Source: Bradyrhizobium sp. ORS 375
GTDB lineage: Bacteria > Pseudomonadota > Alphaproteobacteria > Rhizobiales > Xanthobacteraceae
Length of the DNA: 39,619 nt
Direction: 5' to 3'
Assembly (NCBI RefSeq): GCF_000239775.1
Contig: NZ_CAFI01000457.1
Coordinates: forward strand, 1 to 39,619
Part shown: positions 16,142-24,907 of the stretch, piece by piece
How the letters are laid out: every line of letters begins with the position of its first letter
Position numbering within the stretch: the stretch's first letter is position 1
The notes under the pieces: generated by a model
Database searches by the model: none
Told to the model about the DNA's origin: nothing
The model's input: the letters and a program-made list of their open reading frames with translations, nothing else
Made by a program: the position numbers and the translations under genes

Positions 16142-16154
16142 CGCATGCGCCTTC

Positions 16155-17426
16155 TCACAACACGGCCTTCAGGCGCTCGTAGAGCGACGGCTTGGGATCG
16201 ACGCGCACCTTCGGCACCACCGACATGCCCGGGCCGAGCGCGACGTCCGTCGGCGGATCGTCCATCTCGATCTTCACCGGCACGCGCTGCACGATCTTGA
16301 CGTAGTTGCCGGTCGCGTTCTGCGGCGGCAGCAGCGAGAACGCCGGGCCCGAGCCCGACTGCACGCTGGCGACATGGCCGCGGATCTCGCGCTCCGGATA
16401 GGCATCGATCTCCAAGGTCACCGGCTGCCCGGGACGCATCTGGTCGAGCTGGGTTTCCTTGAAGTTGGCCGTGACCCAGACCTCATCGGGGACGAACATC
16501 GACAGCGCCGTGCCTTGGGCGGCGAACTGGCCGTCGGCGGCGCTGAGATTGACGACGCGGCCGGGCTGCGCCGCCGTGACAGTGGTGTAGGACAGGTTGA
16601 GCTGCGCCTGATCGCGCTGCGCCTGTGCCTGGGCGAGATTGGCGTCGGCGCTCTCGCGCTGCGCCTTCAATGACTCCAGTTGCCGCTGCGCGACCTGCAG
16701 ATTGGCCTGCGCCGAGGCCAGCGCGGCCTTCGCCTGCTGGAGTTGCGACGTATATTGCTGCTCGCTCTGCACCGTGCCCGAGCCGGTGCGGGCGAGCTGC
16801 TGGTAACGGTCGGCCTGTTGCTGGGCGAAGGTCAGCGCCGCCTGGGCCTGCTCGACCTGGGCCTGGCCCGCGGTGATCTGCGCCTGCTGGACCGCGATCT
16901 GGGCATCGAAATTATGGATCGCCGCCTCCGCCGACCTCACCTGCGCCTCGGCCTGCGCCAGCGCCGTCTTGTAGTCGCGGTCGTCGATGCGCGCGATCAC
17001 GTCGCCGGCCTTGACGTGCTGGTTGTCAGTCACCGGAACCGCGGTGATGTAGCCGGACACTTTCGGCGCGATCGAGAACTGGCGGGCGGCGATGAAGGCG
17101 TCGTCGGTGCTCTCGAAATGGCTGGCCGCGTCGTAATAGACGTAGCCCCCGGCGGCGGCCGCCAGCAGCACGACCAGCCCGACCGCCGCGCCCACGGGGT
17201 GCCGCCGCAGCAGGCCGCGACGGGGCTTTTCGCCCTGCTCGCTTCGTTCGTCCGGAGAGGGAGCCTTCTGATCCGGCTCTTGCGTCTCCCGGTCGGCCTC
17301 GCGGCGGAGCTCCTTCACGGCATCGCCACGCCATTGCTTCAGCGCGCGCTCGCGCGCCGGCACGGCCTGATCGGCGGGTCTGGAGGGGGGCGTGGACCCG
17401 GTGGTGGACGACGACTGCACGGCCAT
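16155..17426 (-). CDS. HlyD/EmrA-type membrane fusion protein
   Basis: 423 aa. A charged cytoplasmic N-terminus of about 75 residues is followed by one membrane anchor (AAVGLVVLLAAAAGGYVYY), a biotinyl-lipoyl-like half (FSIAPKVSGYITAVPVTDNQHVKAGDVIARID), a long Gln/Ala-rich coiled-coil hairpin (about 165-290), and the second lipoyl half and beta-barrel (AAQPGRVVNLSAADGQFAAQG onward). GGAG precedes the ATG. It couples the DHA2 permease to an outer-membrane channel. The TetR-like operator lies 16-34 bp upstream of the start, just after a possible -35/-10 pair. Confidence 0.93.
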   Translation of the reverse strand: MAVQSSSTTGSTPPSRPADQAVPARERALKQWRGDAVKELRREADRETQEPDQKAPSPDERSEQGEKPRRGLLRRHPVGAAVGLVVLLAAAAGGYVYYDAASHFESTDDAFIAARQFSIAPKVSGYITAVPVTDNQHVKAGDVIARIDDRDYKTALAQAEAQVRSAEAAIHNFDAQIAVQQAQITAGQAQVEQAQAALTFAQQQADRYQQLARTGSGTVQSEQQYTSQLQQAKAALASAQANLQVAQRQLESLKAQRESADANLAQAQAQRDQAQLNLSYTTVTAAQPGRVVNLSAADGQFAAQGTALSMFVPDEVWVTANFKETQLDQMRPGQPVTLEIDAYPEREIRGHVASVQSGSGPAFSLLPPQNATGNYVKIVQRVPVKIEMDDPPTDVALGPGMSVVPKVRVDPKPSLYERLKAVL

Positions 17427-17441
17427 GCGGCGCTCCGAAAA

Positions 17442-17460
17442 GAACGATACTGTTTCGTTC
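17442..17460. promoter_or_regulatory. TetR operator at the efflux operon promoter
   Basis: GAACGATACTGTTTCGTTC: a 19-bp palindrome with one mismatched pair. On the minus strand, TTGCCT and TATTTT with 16 bp between them (within about 17461-17489) could be -35 and -10, which places the operator directly after the -10 and before the ribosome site. It shares its core with the tetR site at 13589. Confidence 0.75.
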
Positions 17461-17595
17461 TAAAATAGGCAAGGGATCTGAACAGGCAAGCCCGGACCCC
17501 CGCTTCCGGATCGATAACTTTTCGTGAGCGGCACCTAAAATTTCCGTCATCCAATCGGAGGCACGACCACCCCGCTGTGATGACGACGAGCGGCC

Positions 17596-18285
17596 TCAGC
17601 GCGCGGGTTGCGGACCAGCCATGCGCGCCACGAGCGTCAGCACCGCCACGATGGGCGGGATGACGAAGCACCAGCTGCCCAGCTGCACGAACAGCAGCGC
17701 CGCCGCGCCGCAGCCGAGCGCGAAGGCGGCGACGTTGACCGCCATCTGCAGTAGCCGTCCCAGCGGCGGCGCCTGGCCCTTGTCGCCGACATAGATCCTG
17801 TCGGCGATGTCGATCATCACCTGCGTCGTCGTGCCGGTCATCAGCGTCGAGGGCGGCGCGGTGGGCAGATGAATGCGATGCACGGCGTTCTGGATGGCCA
17901 TCGCCGCGACCAGCACCATGCCGGTGAGGATCGCCTCGCGGCTGTCGCCATTGTGGAACGGGCCGAAATGGATGGCGAGCGCAGCGCCGAGGATCAGCAG
18001 CACCAGCTTGACGCCGATCAGGATCTCGAAGGCACGCGACCATCGGCGCGACAGCAGCGTGCCGGTCAGCCGCGTCGCGATCACGACAACGCAGAACACC
18101 GGCAGCGCCAGCAGCTTGGCGATGGCCCCGGAGGTGCCGAGCGCCAGCGCCGCGCCGAACGTCACGAAGTTGCCGGTGACATGCGCGGTGAACAGGCCCT
18201 GCAGCGCCAGGAAGCCGGCGGTGTCGACATAGCCGGCATTGACGCTGAGCAGCAGCGGGACGATGCGCTGATCGGTGGTCGCCAT
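17596..18285 (-). CDS. DUF1275 (YoaK-type) membrane protein
   Basis: 229 aa with about six hydrophobic segments. The N-terminal signature VNAGYVDTAGFLAL, then FTAHVTGNFVTFGAALALG, is diagnostic of DUF1275/YoaK. Function is not established for the family. It starts 19 bp downstream of the alginate-export-type gene and is the last gene of the eight-gene operon running from 24744. Confidence 0.92.
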   Translation of the reverse strand: MATTDQRIVPLLLSVNAGYVDTAGFLALQGLFTAHVTGNFVTFGAALALGTSGAIAKLLALPVFCVVVIATRLTGTLLSRRWSRAFEILIGVKLVLLILGAALAIHFGPFHNGDSREAILTGMVLVAAMAIQNAVHRIHLPTAPPSTLMTGTTTQVMIDIADRIYVGDKGQAPPLGRLLQMAVNVAAFALGCGAAALLFVQLGSWCFVIPPIVAVLTLVARMAGPQPAR

Positions 18286-18304
18286 GGGATCCTGCCTTCG
18301 TTGG

Positions 18305-19711
18305 TCAGAGCGCGTATTTCAGCTCGATGCCGATGTAGTTCGAACCGTGTCCGCCGGCCCGGCGCAGCGTCTCGCCGATCGCATAGTGCACCGCCTCGAC
18401 CGCGCCGGTAAGGTTGGCGTTGAAACGGTAGTCGGCGCGCAGCTGTGCATAGACGCCGGACCACGGGTTGCCCTGCCCGGCCGTCCCAGTCACCGCGACA
18501 TTGGGCTGGACGTAGATCGCGTCCGCAATCGTCGCGCGCCATTGCAGGCCGATCGCGGCCATGATGGACAGCGCGTCCGTCGGCTTCACGGTCAGCGACG
18601 GCTTGAGATGGATCAGGTTGGTGTAGCCGGTGAAGCCGGCCAGCGTGAAATAGTAGCCGTTCGGAAACAGCGGATTGAACGTCTCGATCCTGTCGTCGCC
18701 GCGATGGCGGTCGCCGGAGGCGCCGTCGAACTGCAGGCCGATGCGCGGCTGCCAGGTGACATCCACGAAGGTGTAGCCGGCGCGGGCGCCGGCGCCCCAG
18801 GCGCGGATCTGCTTCGATCCCACCGAGCCCGCCTGCCCCATCGCCTCGAGATCCCAGTCGAAGCCGGCGAGCTTGCCGGCGAAGCGGAGGTCGAGCACGT
18901 GGCGCTGCTCGAGGCCGGCAGCATCGAGGAAGCGCGCATTGTCGCGCTGAAAGTAGGAGTAATAGGAGGACAGCTCGTTGGTGCCGAGCACCTGCCGTTC
19001 GACGCGGAAGGTGTGGAACAGGAACTTGCCGTTCGACGTGTCGTCGAACGGGCGCACCAGATTGTACTGCACCGGCTGGCTGACGAAACCGATGAAGCGC
19101 CAGGGACCGCTCTCCCAATCGCCCCAGATCGCATCGAAGGATTGCCGCACATTCGGCCCGTCGCGCGACGAGACGAAACGCTGCAGGTCGAAGTCGAAAT
19201 CCTGCCGGCCGATGCGGGCCTTGAAGGTGCCCTGTCCGGTCGCATTGACGTAAGCCAGGAAGGCGAGCCGGAGATCGAGCGGATTCTGGTCGACCGCGGT
19301 GATGGTGGCCTTGCCGAAGGCTCTGGCGTCCTCGAGCTGGACGAACGCCTGCCAATGCTCGTCGAAATGCGCGTCGGCGTGGATCTGCAGCCGCTGCAGG
19401 ACGTGCTGATCCGGTCTGGCACCGCCGATGCCGAAGCCCGCCGCATCCAGGCTCTCGAACCGTTCGCGCAGGGTCATGCCGAACGAGACGTAGCTCCGCG
19501 GCACGCCGGGCTGCAGCGGGATGTATTTGATCGGATCGAACGGCTCCGTGCGCAACGCCGGATTGGCGAGGACGGACCAGTCCTCCTGCCAGCGATTGGT
19601 GCGGATGGCGGGACGACTGTCCTCGGCGGCCGCCGCGCCGCAGGACGTGGCAACCAGTGCAGCAGCCGCCGTCCTCGTCAGTGCCTGAACGATCCGCACG
19701 CGCTTTCCCAT
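18305..19711 (-). CDS. alginate-export-family outer membrane porin
   Basis: 468 aa. A signal peptide (about 1-28, ending GAAAAE) is followed by a beta-strand-rich sequence of alternating aromatic and polar residues. The RNRW-like start (TNRWQEDWSVLANP), YVSFGMTLRERFESLD and RIGRQDFDFDLQRFVSSRDGPNVRQSFD match the alginate-export (AlgE-like) barrel family, used widely for small organic solutes as well as alginate. It follows the VOC gene by 12 bp. In this operon it is most simply an outer-membrane entry or exit route for the compound handled by the hydrolases; no alginate genes are nearby. Confidence 0.85.
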   Translation of the reverse strand: MGKRVRIVQALTRTAAAALVATSCGAAAAEDSRPAIRTNRWQEDWSVLANPALRTEPFDPIKYIPLQPGVPRSYVSFGMTLRERFESLDAAGFGIGGARPDQHVLQRLQIHADAHFDEHWQAFVQLEDARAFGKATITAVDQNPLDLRLAFLAYVNATGQGTFKARIGRQDFDFDLQRFVSSRDGPNVRQSFDAIWGDWESGPWRFIGFVSQPVQYNLVRPFDDTSNGKFLFHTFRVERQVLGTNELSSYYSYFQRDNARFLDAAGLEQRHVLDLRFAGKLAGFDWDLEAMGQAGSVGSKQIRAWGAGARAGYTFVDVTWQPRIGLQFDGASGDRHRGDDRIETFNPLFPNGYYFTLAGFTGYTNLIHLKPSLTVKPTDALSIMAAIGLQWRATIADAIYVQPNVAVTGTAGQGNPWSGVYAQLRADYRFNANLTGAVEAVHYAIGETLRRAGGHGSNYIGIELKYAL

Positions 19712-19723
19712 CGGCTCGTGCGC

Positions 19724-20614
19724 CTACTTTACCACCGCGTGGATCTCCGCGACATAGCCGCCGGGAAACTGCACCAGCACCTGCTCACGCCTGTCGGAGG
19801 TGAACGGCTCGACCAGCACCGTCGCGCCGGCGCCCTTGGCCTTGTCGAGCGTGGCCTTGAGATCGGCGACCTCGTAACCGGTCATCTCGCGGCCGAACGG
19901 ATATGGCAGATGGCCGTCGGTGACGAGCACGGTCATGCGGCCGAACGCCGACTCGATGCGGATGCGCCGGTAGTGATCGTTCGGACGGCCGATCTCGACG
20001 CCCGGTGCCTTGGCGTCATCCGAGAGAACCTTGCCATGTGAGAAGCGCAAGAAGGCGCGCGTGAAGGCTTCGGCGCGATCGGGCGAGACGTAGACGCGGT
20101 TGTCGGGGACGGTCTGGAACGCGGCGTAGGACGGCTTGGTCGTGTGCCAGTACAGCTGCATGTTCACGCCGCCCGGCCACTGAACCACCGCATCGCGGCC
20201 GATCGGATCGGGGAACGGCGCCACCACCACGTCCGCGCCGGCGGCCTTGGCCGCCTTGATCGCGGCGGCCATGTCGGTGACGAGATAGCCGGTGCGCTCG
20301 GCGCCGAACGGATACGGGATGCCGGTCTTGAAGCCGAAAAGCGACACCGTGCCGACCGGCGTCTGCAACAGCTGCGAGGTCGTGCTGCTCGGCGTCGGCG
20401 TTACCGTCGCCACGACCTGCTTCGTGCTCTGGCCGCCGAAGGTGGCAAGGAAGCTCGCGACGAACCGCTCGACATCGTCGGGCGCGACATAGACATGCGT
20501 CGTATCGTATTGCGCACCGACGCCAACGGGTGGCGTGGTGTCCTTGGCGAGTGCGGGGACGGCGAGCAGCGTGGTGGCGACGAGTGCGCCGAGCAGATGG
20601 CGGGAGCGAAGCAT
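19724..20614 (-). CDS. secreted two-domain VOC (glyoxalase-like) protein
   Basis: 296 aa. The ATG at 20614, with GAGG upstream, opens a signal peptide ending ALA; an upstream TTG is less likely. Two glyoxalase/bleomycin-resistance (VOC) modules follow: about 30-160 (DTTHVYVAPDDVERFVASFLATFGG ... YLVTDMAAAIKAAKAAGADVVV) and about 170-290 (DNRVYVSPDRAEAFTRAFLRFSHG ... YEVADLKATLDKAKGAGATVLV). The repeat arises from internal duplication. Periplasmic VOC proteins are less common than cytoplasmic ones. The reaction is unknown; the operon suggests a role in conversion or binding of the same small molecule as its neighbours. Confidence 0.82.
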   Translation of the reverse strand: MLRSRHLLGALVATTLLAVPALAKDTTPPVGVGAQYDTTHVYVAPDDVERFVASFLATFGGQSTKQVVATVTPTPSSTTSQLLQTPVGTVSLFGFKTGIPYPFGAERTGYLVTDMAAAIKAAKAAGADVVVAPFPDPIGRDAVVQWPGGVNMQLYWHTTKPSYAAFQTVPDNRVYVSPDRAEAFTRAFLRFSHGKVLSDDAKAPGVEIGRPNDHYRRIRIESAFGRMTVLVTDGHLPYPFGREMTGYEVADLKATLDKAKGAGATVLVEPFTSDRREQVLVQFPGGYVAEIHAVVK

Positions 20615-20637
20615 GACAACCTCAGACAAAGAGCGGA

Positions 20638-21063
20638 TCAGGCGCGCCGCGCGCGCCAGGACATGACGGAGACCAGCACCAGCCCTGCGATCAGGCCGAG
20701 ATGCTCGAAGAAGGAATTCAGCGCCATGAAGCGGTCGTGGCCGTCCATGCGCCAGAAGTCATTGGCGGTGAGCATGGCGACGAAGGTGAGCACACCGAGC
20801 GCACCGGCGGCGAGCCAGACGAGGCGATTGACCACGACGAGCACCGAGCCGATCAGCTCGACAGCGATCGCCGCGACCGCCCATAGCTCCGCCGGCTGCA
20901 GGCCGAAATGGGCCTGCTCGGCAACCGCGGCGGGGAAGTCGGTGAGCTTCTGGACGCCACCGATCAGATAGGCCGAGACCAGCGCGAGCCGTGCCACGTG
21001 CCCGAGCCAGGGATGGCTGAGCACCGCAGCGATCGGCCGTGGCGTGTCGGAAAGCGCGGCCAT
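20638..21063 (-). CDS. DoxX-family membrane protein
   Basis: 141 aa with four hydrophobic segments. The family signature is visible in LVSAYLIGGVQKLTDFPAAVAEQAHFGL and in the later WRMDGHDRFMALNSFFEHLGLIAGL. DoxX proteins are inner-membrane proteins of redox or thiol-related context; the exact role is unclear. The start ATG overlaps the amidohydrolase stop by one base (TGATG), which indicates coupled translation. An upstream extension in the same frame is the antisense-like tail of the previous gene and is not included. Confidence 0.87.
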   Translation of the reverse strand: MAALSDTPRPIAAVLSHPWLGHVARLALVSAYLIGGVQKLTDFPAAVAEQAHFGLQPAELWAVAAIAVELIGSVLVVVNRLVWLAAGALGVLTFVAMLTANDFWRMDGHDRFMALNSFFEHLGLIAGLVLVSVMSWRARRA

Positions 21064-22940
21064 CACACCGCCCAGCAGGCGCAGCCGAGCGCGCCCCAGA
21101 AGCTCTTGAGATCGGATACCGGCAGTCGGCTCGACCAGGAGCGCGCGTGGTCGTGACCGTGCACGCCGCAAGCGTTGGCGCAGCCGCACATCTGCATCGC
21201 CCGCGCGCGCGCCGCGCCGGTATCATCCTTTGCAAGCCACGCACCATAGCCGCCGAAGCGGCGCACTGGCGACCACACGGGCATGGCCGGCGGTGGTTCG
21301 GCGTCGTCGAGCGTCTTGAAGTCGGATGCCGCGTAGACGACGCGGCCGCCGACCATCGTCAGGTGACTGGTGATGTCGGCGATCTCGGCCTCGGCGCAGG
21401 CGAAGAAGTCGCGATCCGGCACGATCAGGTCGGCGAACTGGCCGACTTCGATGCGGCCTTTCCTGCCCTCTTCGTTGGAGAACCAGGTGACGTTCTCGGT
21501 CCACATGCGCAGCGCGGTCTCGCGATCGAGGCAGTTGCGCTGGGGGGTGAGGCGAAGACCGCCCACCGTGCGGCCAGTCACGAGCCACGACAGCGAGACC
21601 CAGGGGTTGTAGGACGCCACGCGCGTCGCGTCGGTGCCGGCGGAGACCTTGACGCCCTTGTCGAGGATCTTCTTCACCGGCGGGGTCGCCTCGGCCGCGC
21701 CAAAACCGTAGCGCTCGACGAAGTACTCGCCCTGATACGCCATGCGGTGCTGCACGGCGATGCCGCCGCCGAGCGCGGCGACGCGGTCGATCGACCGGTC
21801 CGAGATCGTCTCGGCGTGGTCGAAGAACCAGTTGATGCCCCCGAGCGATGTATCCTGGTTGACTTTCTCGAACACGTCGAGCGCGCGCGAGATGGTCTCG
21901 TCATAGGTCGCGTGCAGCCGCCACGGCCATTTGTTCTGCACGAGAATGCGCACGACCTCCTCGAGCTCGCCTTCCATTTCGGCCGGCATGTCCGGCCGCG
22001 GCACGCGGAAATCCTCGAAATCGGCGGCCGAGAACACCAGCATCTCGCCGGCGCCGTTGTGACGGAAATAGTCGTTGCCCTGCTTGTAGGACGAGCTCTG
22101 CGTCCAGCGCAGGAAGTCGTCCTTCTCGCCCTTCGGCTTCTGCGTGAACAGATTGTAGGCGAGCCGGATGGTGAGCTGGCCCTCATCCGACAGCTTCTGG
22201 ATCACGGCATAATCATCCGGATAGTTCTGGAAGCCGCCGCCGGCATCGATCGCACCGGTGACGCCGAGCCGGTTCAGCTCGCGCATGAAGTGGCGTGTCG
22301 AGTTGAGCTGGTAGTCGAACGGCAGTTTCGGTCCCTTGGCGAGCGTCGCGTAGAGGATGGCCGCATTCGGCTTGGCGAGCAGCAATCCGGTCGGATTGCC
22401 GTGAGCATCACGCATGATCTCGCCGCCGGGCGGCTGCGGCGTGTCCTTGTCATAGCCTACGGCGCGCAGCGCGGCGCCGTTCAGGATCGCACGATCATAC
22501 AGATGCAGCAGGAACACCGGCGTATCCGGCGCCACCGCATTGAGCTCGTCGATCGTCGGCAGCCGCTTCTCGGCGAACTGATGCTCGGTGAACCCGCCAA
22601 CCACGCGCACCCATTGCGGCGGCGGGGTGATCGCGACCTGCGCCTTCAGCATCGCCATCGCGTCGGCAAGCGAGCGCACGCCGTCCCAGCGCAGCTCCAT
22701 GTTGAAGTTGAGCCCGCCCCGGATGATGTGGAGATGATTGTCGATCAAGCCCGGCAGCACGCGGCGGCCCTTGAGATCGATCAGTTTCGTCTCAGGGCCG
22801 GCGAGCTTCATGACGTCGTGCTCGCGGCCGACCGCCGTGAACACGCCGTCCTTGATCGCGACCGCATTCGCCTGCGGATTGGAGCGGTCGAGCGTCGTGA
22901 ACAGGCCGCGATGCAGGATGAGATCGGGGTGGTCGCTCAT
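21063..22940 (-). CDS. YtcJ-like amidohydrolase with Cys/His-rich tail
   Basis: 625-aa metal-dependent hydrolase of the amidohydrolase superfamily. The metal motif NHLHI follows the small beta domain (GRRVLPGLID), later metal ligands are in LHATYDE and FFDHAE, and the terminal Asp motif is SAGTDATR. The family hydrolyses diverse amides and esters; the substrate here is unknown. The C-terminus extends about 40 residues beyond the expected beta-strand end, with CGCANACGVHGHDHA and a final GCACWAV, an unusual Cys/His cluster. It overlaps the XapX stop by 4 nt (ATGA). Confidence 0.88.
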   Translation of the reverse strand: MSDHPDLILHRGLFTTLDRSNPQANAVAIKDGVFTAVGREHDVMKLAGPETKLIDLKGRRVLPGLIDNHLHIIRGGLNFNMELRWDGVRSLADAMAMLKAQVAITPPPQWVRVVGGFTEHQFAEKRLPTIDELNAVAPDTPVFLLHLYDRAILNGAALRAVGYDKDTPQPPGGEIMRDAHGNPTGLLLAKPNAAILYATLAKGPKLPFDYQLNSTRHFMRELNRLGVTGAIDAGGGFQNYPDDYAVIQKLSDEGQLTIRLAYNLFTQKPKGEKDDFLRWTQSSSYKQGNDYFRHNGAGEMLVFSAADFEDFRVPRPDMPAEMEGELEEVVRILVQNKWPWRLHATYDETISRALDVFEKVNQDTSLGGINWFFDHAETISDRSIDRVAALGGGIAVQHRMAYQGEYFVERYGFGAAEATPPVKKILDKGVKVSAGTDATRVASYNPWVSLSWLVTGRTVGGLRLTPQRNCLDRETALRMWTENVTWFSNEEGRKGRIEVGQFADLIVPDRDFFACAEAEIADITSHLTMVGGRVVYAASDFKTLDDAEPPPAMPVWSPVRRFGGYGAWLAKDDTGAARARAMQMCGCANACGVHGHDHARSWSSRLPVSDLKSFWGALGCACWAV

Positions 22941-23224
22941 GAGGCCTTCTCGTCTGGCGCAGGAGTGTTCGTGGTCTCCGCCCGGCCGTGGTGGCCGGGC
23001 AGCAGGCCGAAGATGTGCGTGGCGCAGGCCGCCTTCTGCCAGGCGGCGGCGATGCTGCTGCCGGTCAGAAGCTGCCTGCCCACGGGAATCACCTGCTCTC
23101 CGACGAGGATGCCGAGCAGGCCGACCAACGCCACCAGAGGCGGCGCGGGCGAGCGGACCTGAAGCAGGCTGTAGATCACTCCGACCAGCAGCCCTGCCCC
23201 GAGCGAGAGCAGATAGATCTTCAT
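22937..23224 (-). CDS. XapX-domain small membrane protein
   Basis: 95 aa. The sequence KIYLLSLGAGLLVGVIYSLL, then RSPAPPLVALVGLLGILVGEQ, is the XapX domain almost in full: two hydrophobic helices with a proline-rich turn. The Cys/His-containing C-terminus (AACATHIFGLLPGHHG) extends into the cytoplasm or periplasm. Function is unknown; XapX genes are commonly found beside amidohydrolases and isochorismatase-like hydrolases, as here. The ATG at 23224 is 8 bp after the previous stop. Confidence 0.88.
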   Translation of the reverse strand: MKIYLLSLGAGLLVGVIYSLLQVRSPAPPLVALVGLLGILVGEQVIPVGRQLLTGSSIAAAWQKAACATHIFGLLPGHHGRAETTNTPAPDEKAS

Positions 23225-23232
23225 CGGACGCC

Positions 23233-23883
23233 TCAGGCCGCCTTCGTGCCGCCCTCGGAGGCGTGCTCGCCGAGCGCCCATTTCGAGAAGCGGATCTGGA
23301 TGCCGTAGGGCGAATGCGCCTTGAGGATCTCCATCATGCCGTCATAGGTCTCGGCGCGCGCCCAGTCCTGCTGCAACTCGAACGCGAACTGGCACGAGGT
23401 GATCGGCACCGCGCCGGCCTGCACCGCGCGATCCATCGCGCGGTTGTGCGCCTCGAGCGACAGATCGCCGCAGGCATCGGCCGGGATGTAGATCTCATAG
23501 CCCTCGCGCAGCATGTCGAGCGTCGGGAACAGCACGCAGGCCTCGGTCCACAGTCCCGCGATGATGAACTTCTTGCGGCCGGTCGCGGCGACCTGCTTGC
23601 GGAAGCCGGCGTCGAGCCAGGAGTTCATCGCCGTGCGGTCAACGATGTCGTGCTCGGGAAACAGCTCGGTCACTTCCGGCATGAACGGGCCGGAGAACGA
23701 ATCCTTGGCGACCGTGGTGAGCACGGTCGGCAACTTGAACAGCTTGGCCGCCTTGGCGACGATCTGGATGTTGTTGAACACGCCGAGACGGTCGTGCGAC
23801 TGCACGCCCTGATACATGGCGGGCTGATAGTCGATCAGCGCCACCGCGCAGTTCTGCGGCGTGAGCATTTCGAGCTTGGACAT
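23233..23883 (-). CDS. isochorismatase-like cysteine hydrolase (YcaC type)
   Basis: 216 aa, probably cytoplasmic. The catalytic Asp is in ALIDYQPAMYQGV, the catalytic Cys in GLWTEACVLFPTLDM, and a Lys in TTVAKDSFSG could complete the triad. The TEACV and ADACGDLS spacing resembles YcaC-like members whose substrate is not known. GGAG lies 7 nt before the ATG. Second gene of the operon; downstream amidohydrolase and upstream alpha/beta hydrolase suggest successive hydrolytic steps on a single compound. Confidence 0.9.
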   Translation of the reverse strand: MSKLEMLTPQNCAVALIDYQPAMYQGVQSHDRLGVFNNIQIVAKAAKLFKLPTVLTTVAKDSFSGPFMPEVTELFPEHDIVDRTAMNSWLDAGFRKQVAATGRKKFIIAGLWTEACVLFPTLDMLREGYEIYIPADACGDLSLEAHNRAMDRAVQAGAVPITSCQFAFELQQDWARAETYDGMMEILKAHSPYGIQIRFSKWALGEHASEGGTKAA

Positions 23884-23919
23884 GAGGATCTCCGTGACAG
23901 ATGTGTGAAGCGAGCGCCG

Positions 23920-24744
23920 TCAGCCCTTGATGAAGGCCAAGAGGTCGGCGTTGATGGTCGCGGCCTCGGTGGTCGGCATGCCGTGCGGAAAACCCTTGTA
24001 GGTCTTGAGCGTGCCGTTCTTGAGCAGCTTGGCCGACAGTGGCGCGGAGTCGGCGTAAGGCACGATCTGGTCGTCCTCGCTGTGCATCACCAGCACCGGC
24101 AGCGAGAGCTTCTTCAGGTCCTCAGTGAAGTCGGTCTGCGAGAACGCGACCACGCCGTCATAATGCGCCTTCGCGCTGCCCATCATGCCCTGCCGCCACC
24201 AGTTCTGGATGACAGCCTCGGACGGCTTCGCGCCGGGCTTGTTGAAGCCGTAGAACGGACCGGCCGCGACGTCGCGATAGAATTCCGAGCGCCGGGTCGC
24301 GACCTGGGTCTGGAACTCGTCGAACACCGATTTCGGCAGGCCGCCGGGATTTGCAGCGGTCTGCACCATCAAGGGCGGCACCGCGGCGATGATCGCGGCC
24401 TTCGCCGCGCGGCCCTCGCCATGACGCGCGAGGTAGTGCACGACCTCGCCGCCACCGGTGGAATGGCCGACATGCACGGCGTTCTTGAGGTCGAGATCCG
24501 CGGTGAGCGCCGCGAGGTCGTCAGCATAATGGTCCATGTCGTGGCCGTCGGAGACCTGGGCCGAGCGGCCATGGCCGCGGCGGTCATGGGCAATGACGCG
24601 GAAGCCGTGATTGAGGAAGAACATCATCTGCGCATCCCAATCATCCGACGACAGCGGCCAGCCATGGCTGAACACGATCGGCTGACCGGAGCCCCAATCC
24701 TTGTAGTAAATCTCTGTGCCGTCATTGGTTTTCAGAACGGGCAT
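23920..24744 (-). CDS. alpha/beta hydrolase (non-haem chloroperoxidase/esterase type)
   Basis: 274 aa. The nucleophile elbow GHSTGGG (Ser about 95), oxyanion region FSHGWPLSSDDWD, acid in HSEDDQIVP and base His in GFPHGMP make a complete catalytic triad in the arrangement of cofactor-free haloperoxidases and aryl esterases. Length is normal. GAGGAG precedes the ATG. First gene of the eight-gene operon and divergent from an AraC regulator, so it probably starts the transcript. Natural activity is likely esterase or lactonase; the halogenation activity of this family is a side reaction. Confidence 0.93.
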   Translation of the reverse strand: MPVLKTNDGTEIYYKDWGSGQPIVFSHGWPLSSDDWDAQMMFFLNHGFRVIAHDRRGHGRSAQVSDGHDMDHYADDLAALTADLDLKNAVHVGHSTGGGEVVHYLARHGEGRAAKAAIIAAVPPLMVQTAANPGGLPKSVFDEFQTQVATRRSEFYRDVAAGPFYGFNKPGAKPSEAVIQNWWRQGMMGSAKAHYDGVVAFSQTDFTEDLKKLSLPVLVMHSEDDQIVPYADSAPLSAKLLKNGTLKTYKGFPHGMPTTEAATINADLLAFIKG

Positions 24745-24827
24745 GATTTTTCTCCTCGGCCTGGGTGACGCGGTCGCACGACGAATTTCGTATCGCGATC
24801 GCCAATGTCAGGTGCTATGCAGTCTCA

Positions 24828-24841
24828 TGTGCACCTGCACA
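24828..24841. promoter_or_regulatory. inverted repeat in the hydrolase/AraC divergent promoter
   Basis: TGTGCA-CC-TGCACA lies near the middle of the 163-bp gap, 87 bp from the hydrolase start and 67 bp from the AraC-type start. It is a candidate site for the AraC regulator or another dimeric protein. Short, so moderate weight only. Confidence 0.4.
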
Positions 24842-24877
24842 ATGATCCGAGGATGCCAAAGCACTGGCTCCGGAAGG

Positions 24878-24899
24878 CCAAGGGTAAGCCAAGGGTAAG
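24878..24899 (+). repeat. 11-bp tandem duplication before the AraC-type gene
   Basis: CCAAGGGTAAG occurs twice in tandem and is followed by CCGAGGGG, the ribosome site of the gene at 24908. The period equals about one helical turn. It may be a regulatory half-site pair or simply a slippage duplication. Confidence 0.5.
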
Positions 24900-24907
24900 C
24901 CGAGGGG

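Noticed and set aside
14288-16300. Plus-strand frame of about 670 codons opposite the efflux permease
   Set aside because: Antisense to the DHA2 permease, low-complexity composition, no recognisable motif.
21039-23162. Plus-strand frame of about 700 codons opposite the amidohydrolase
   Set aside because: Same antisense effect; the minus strand has clear metal-binding motifs.
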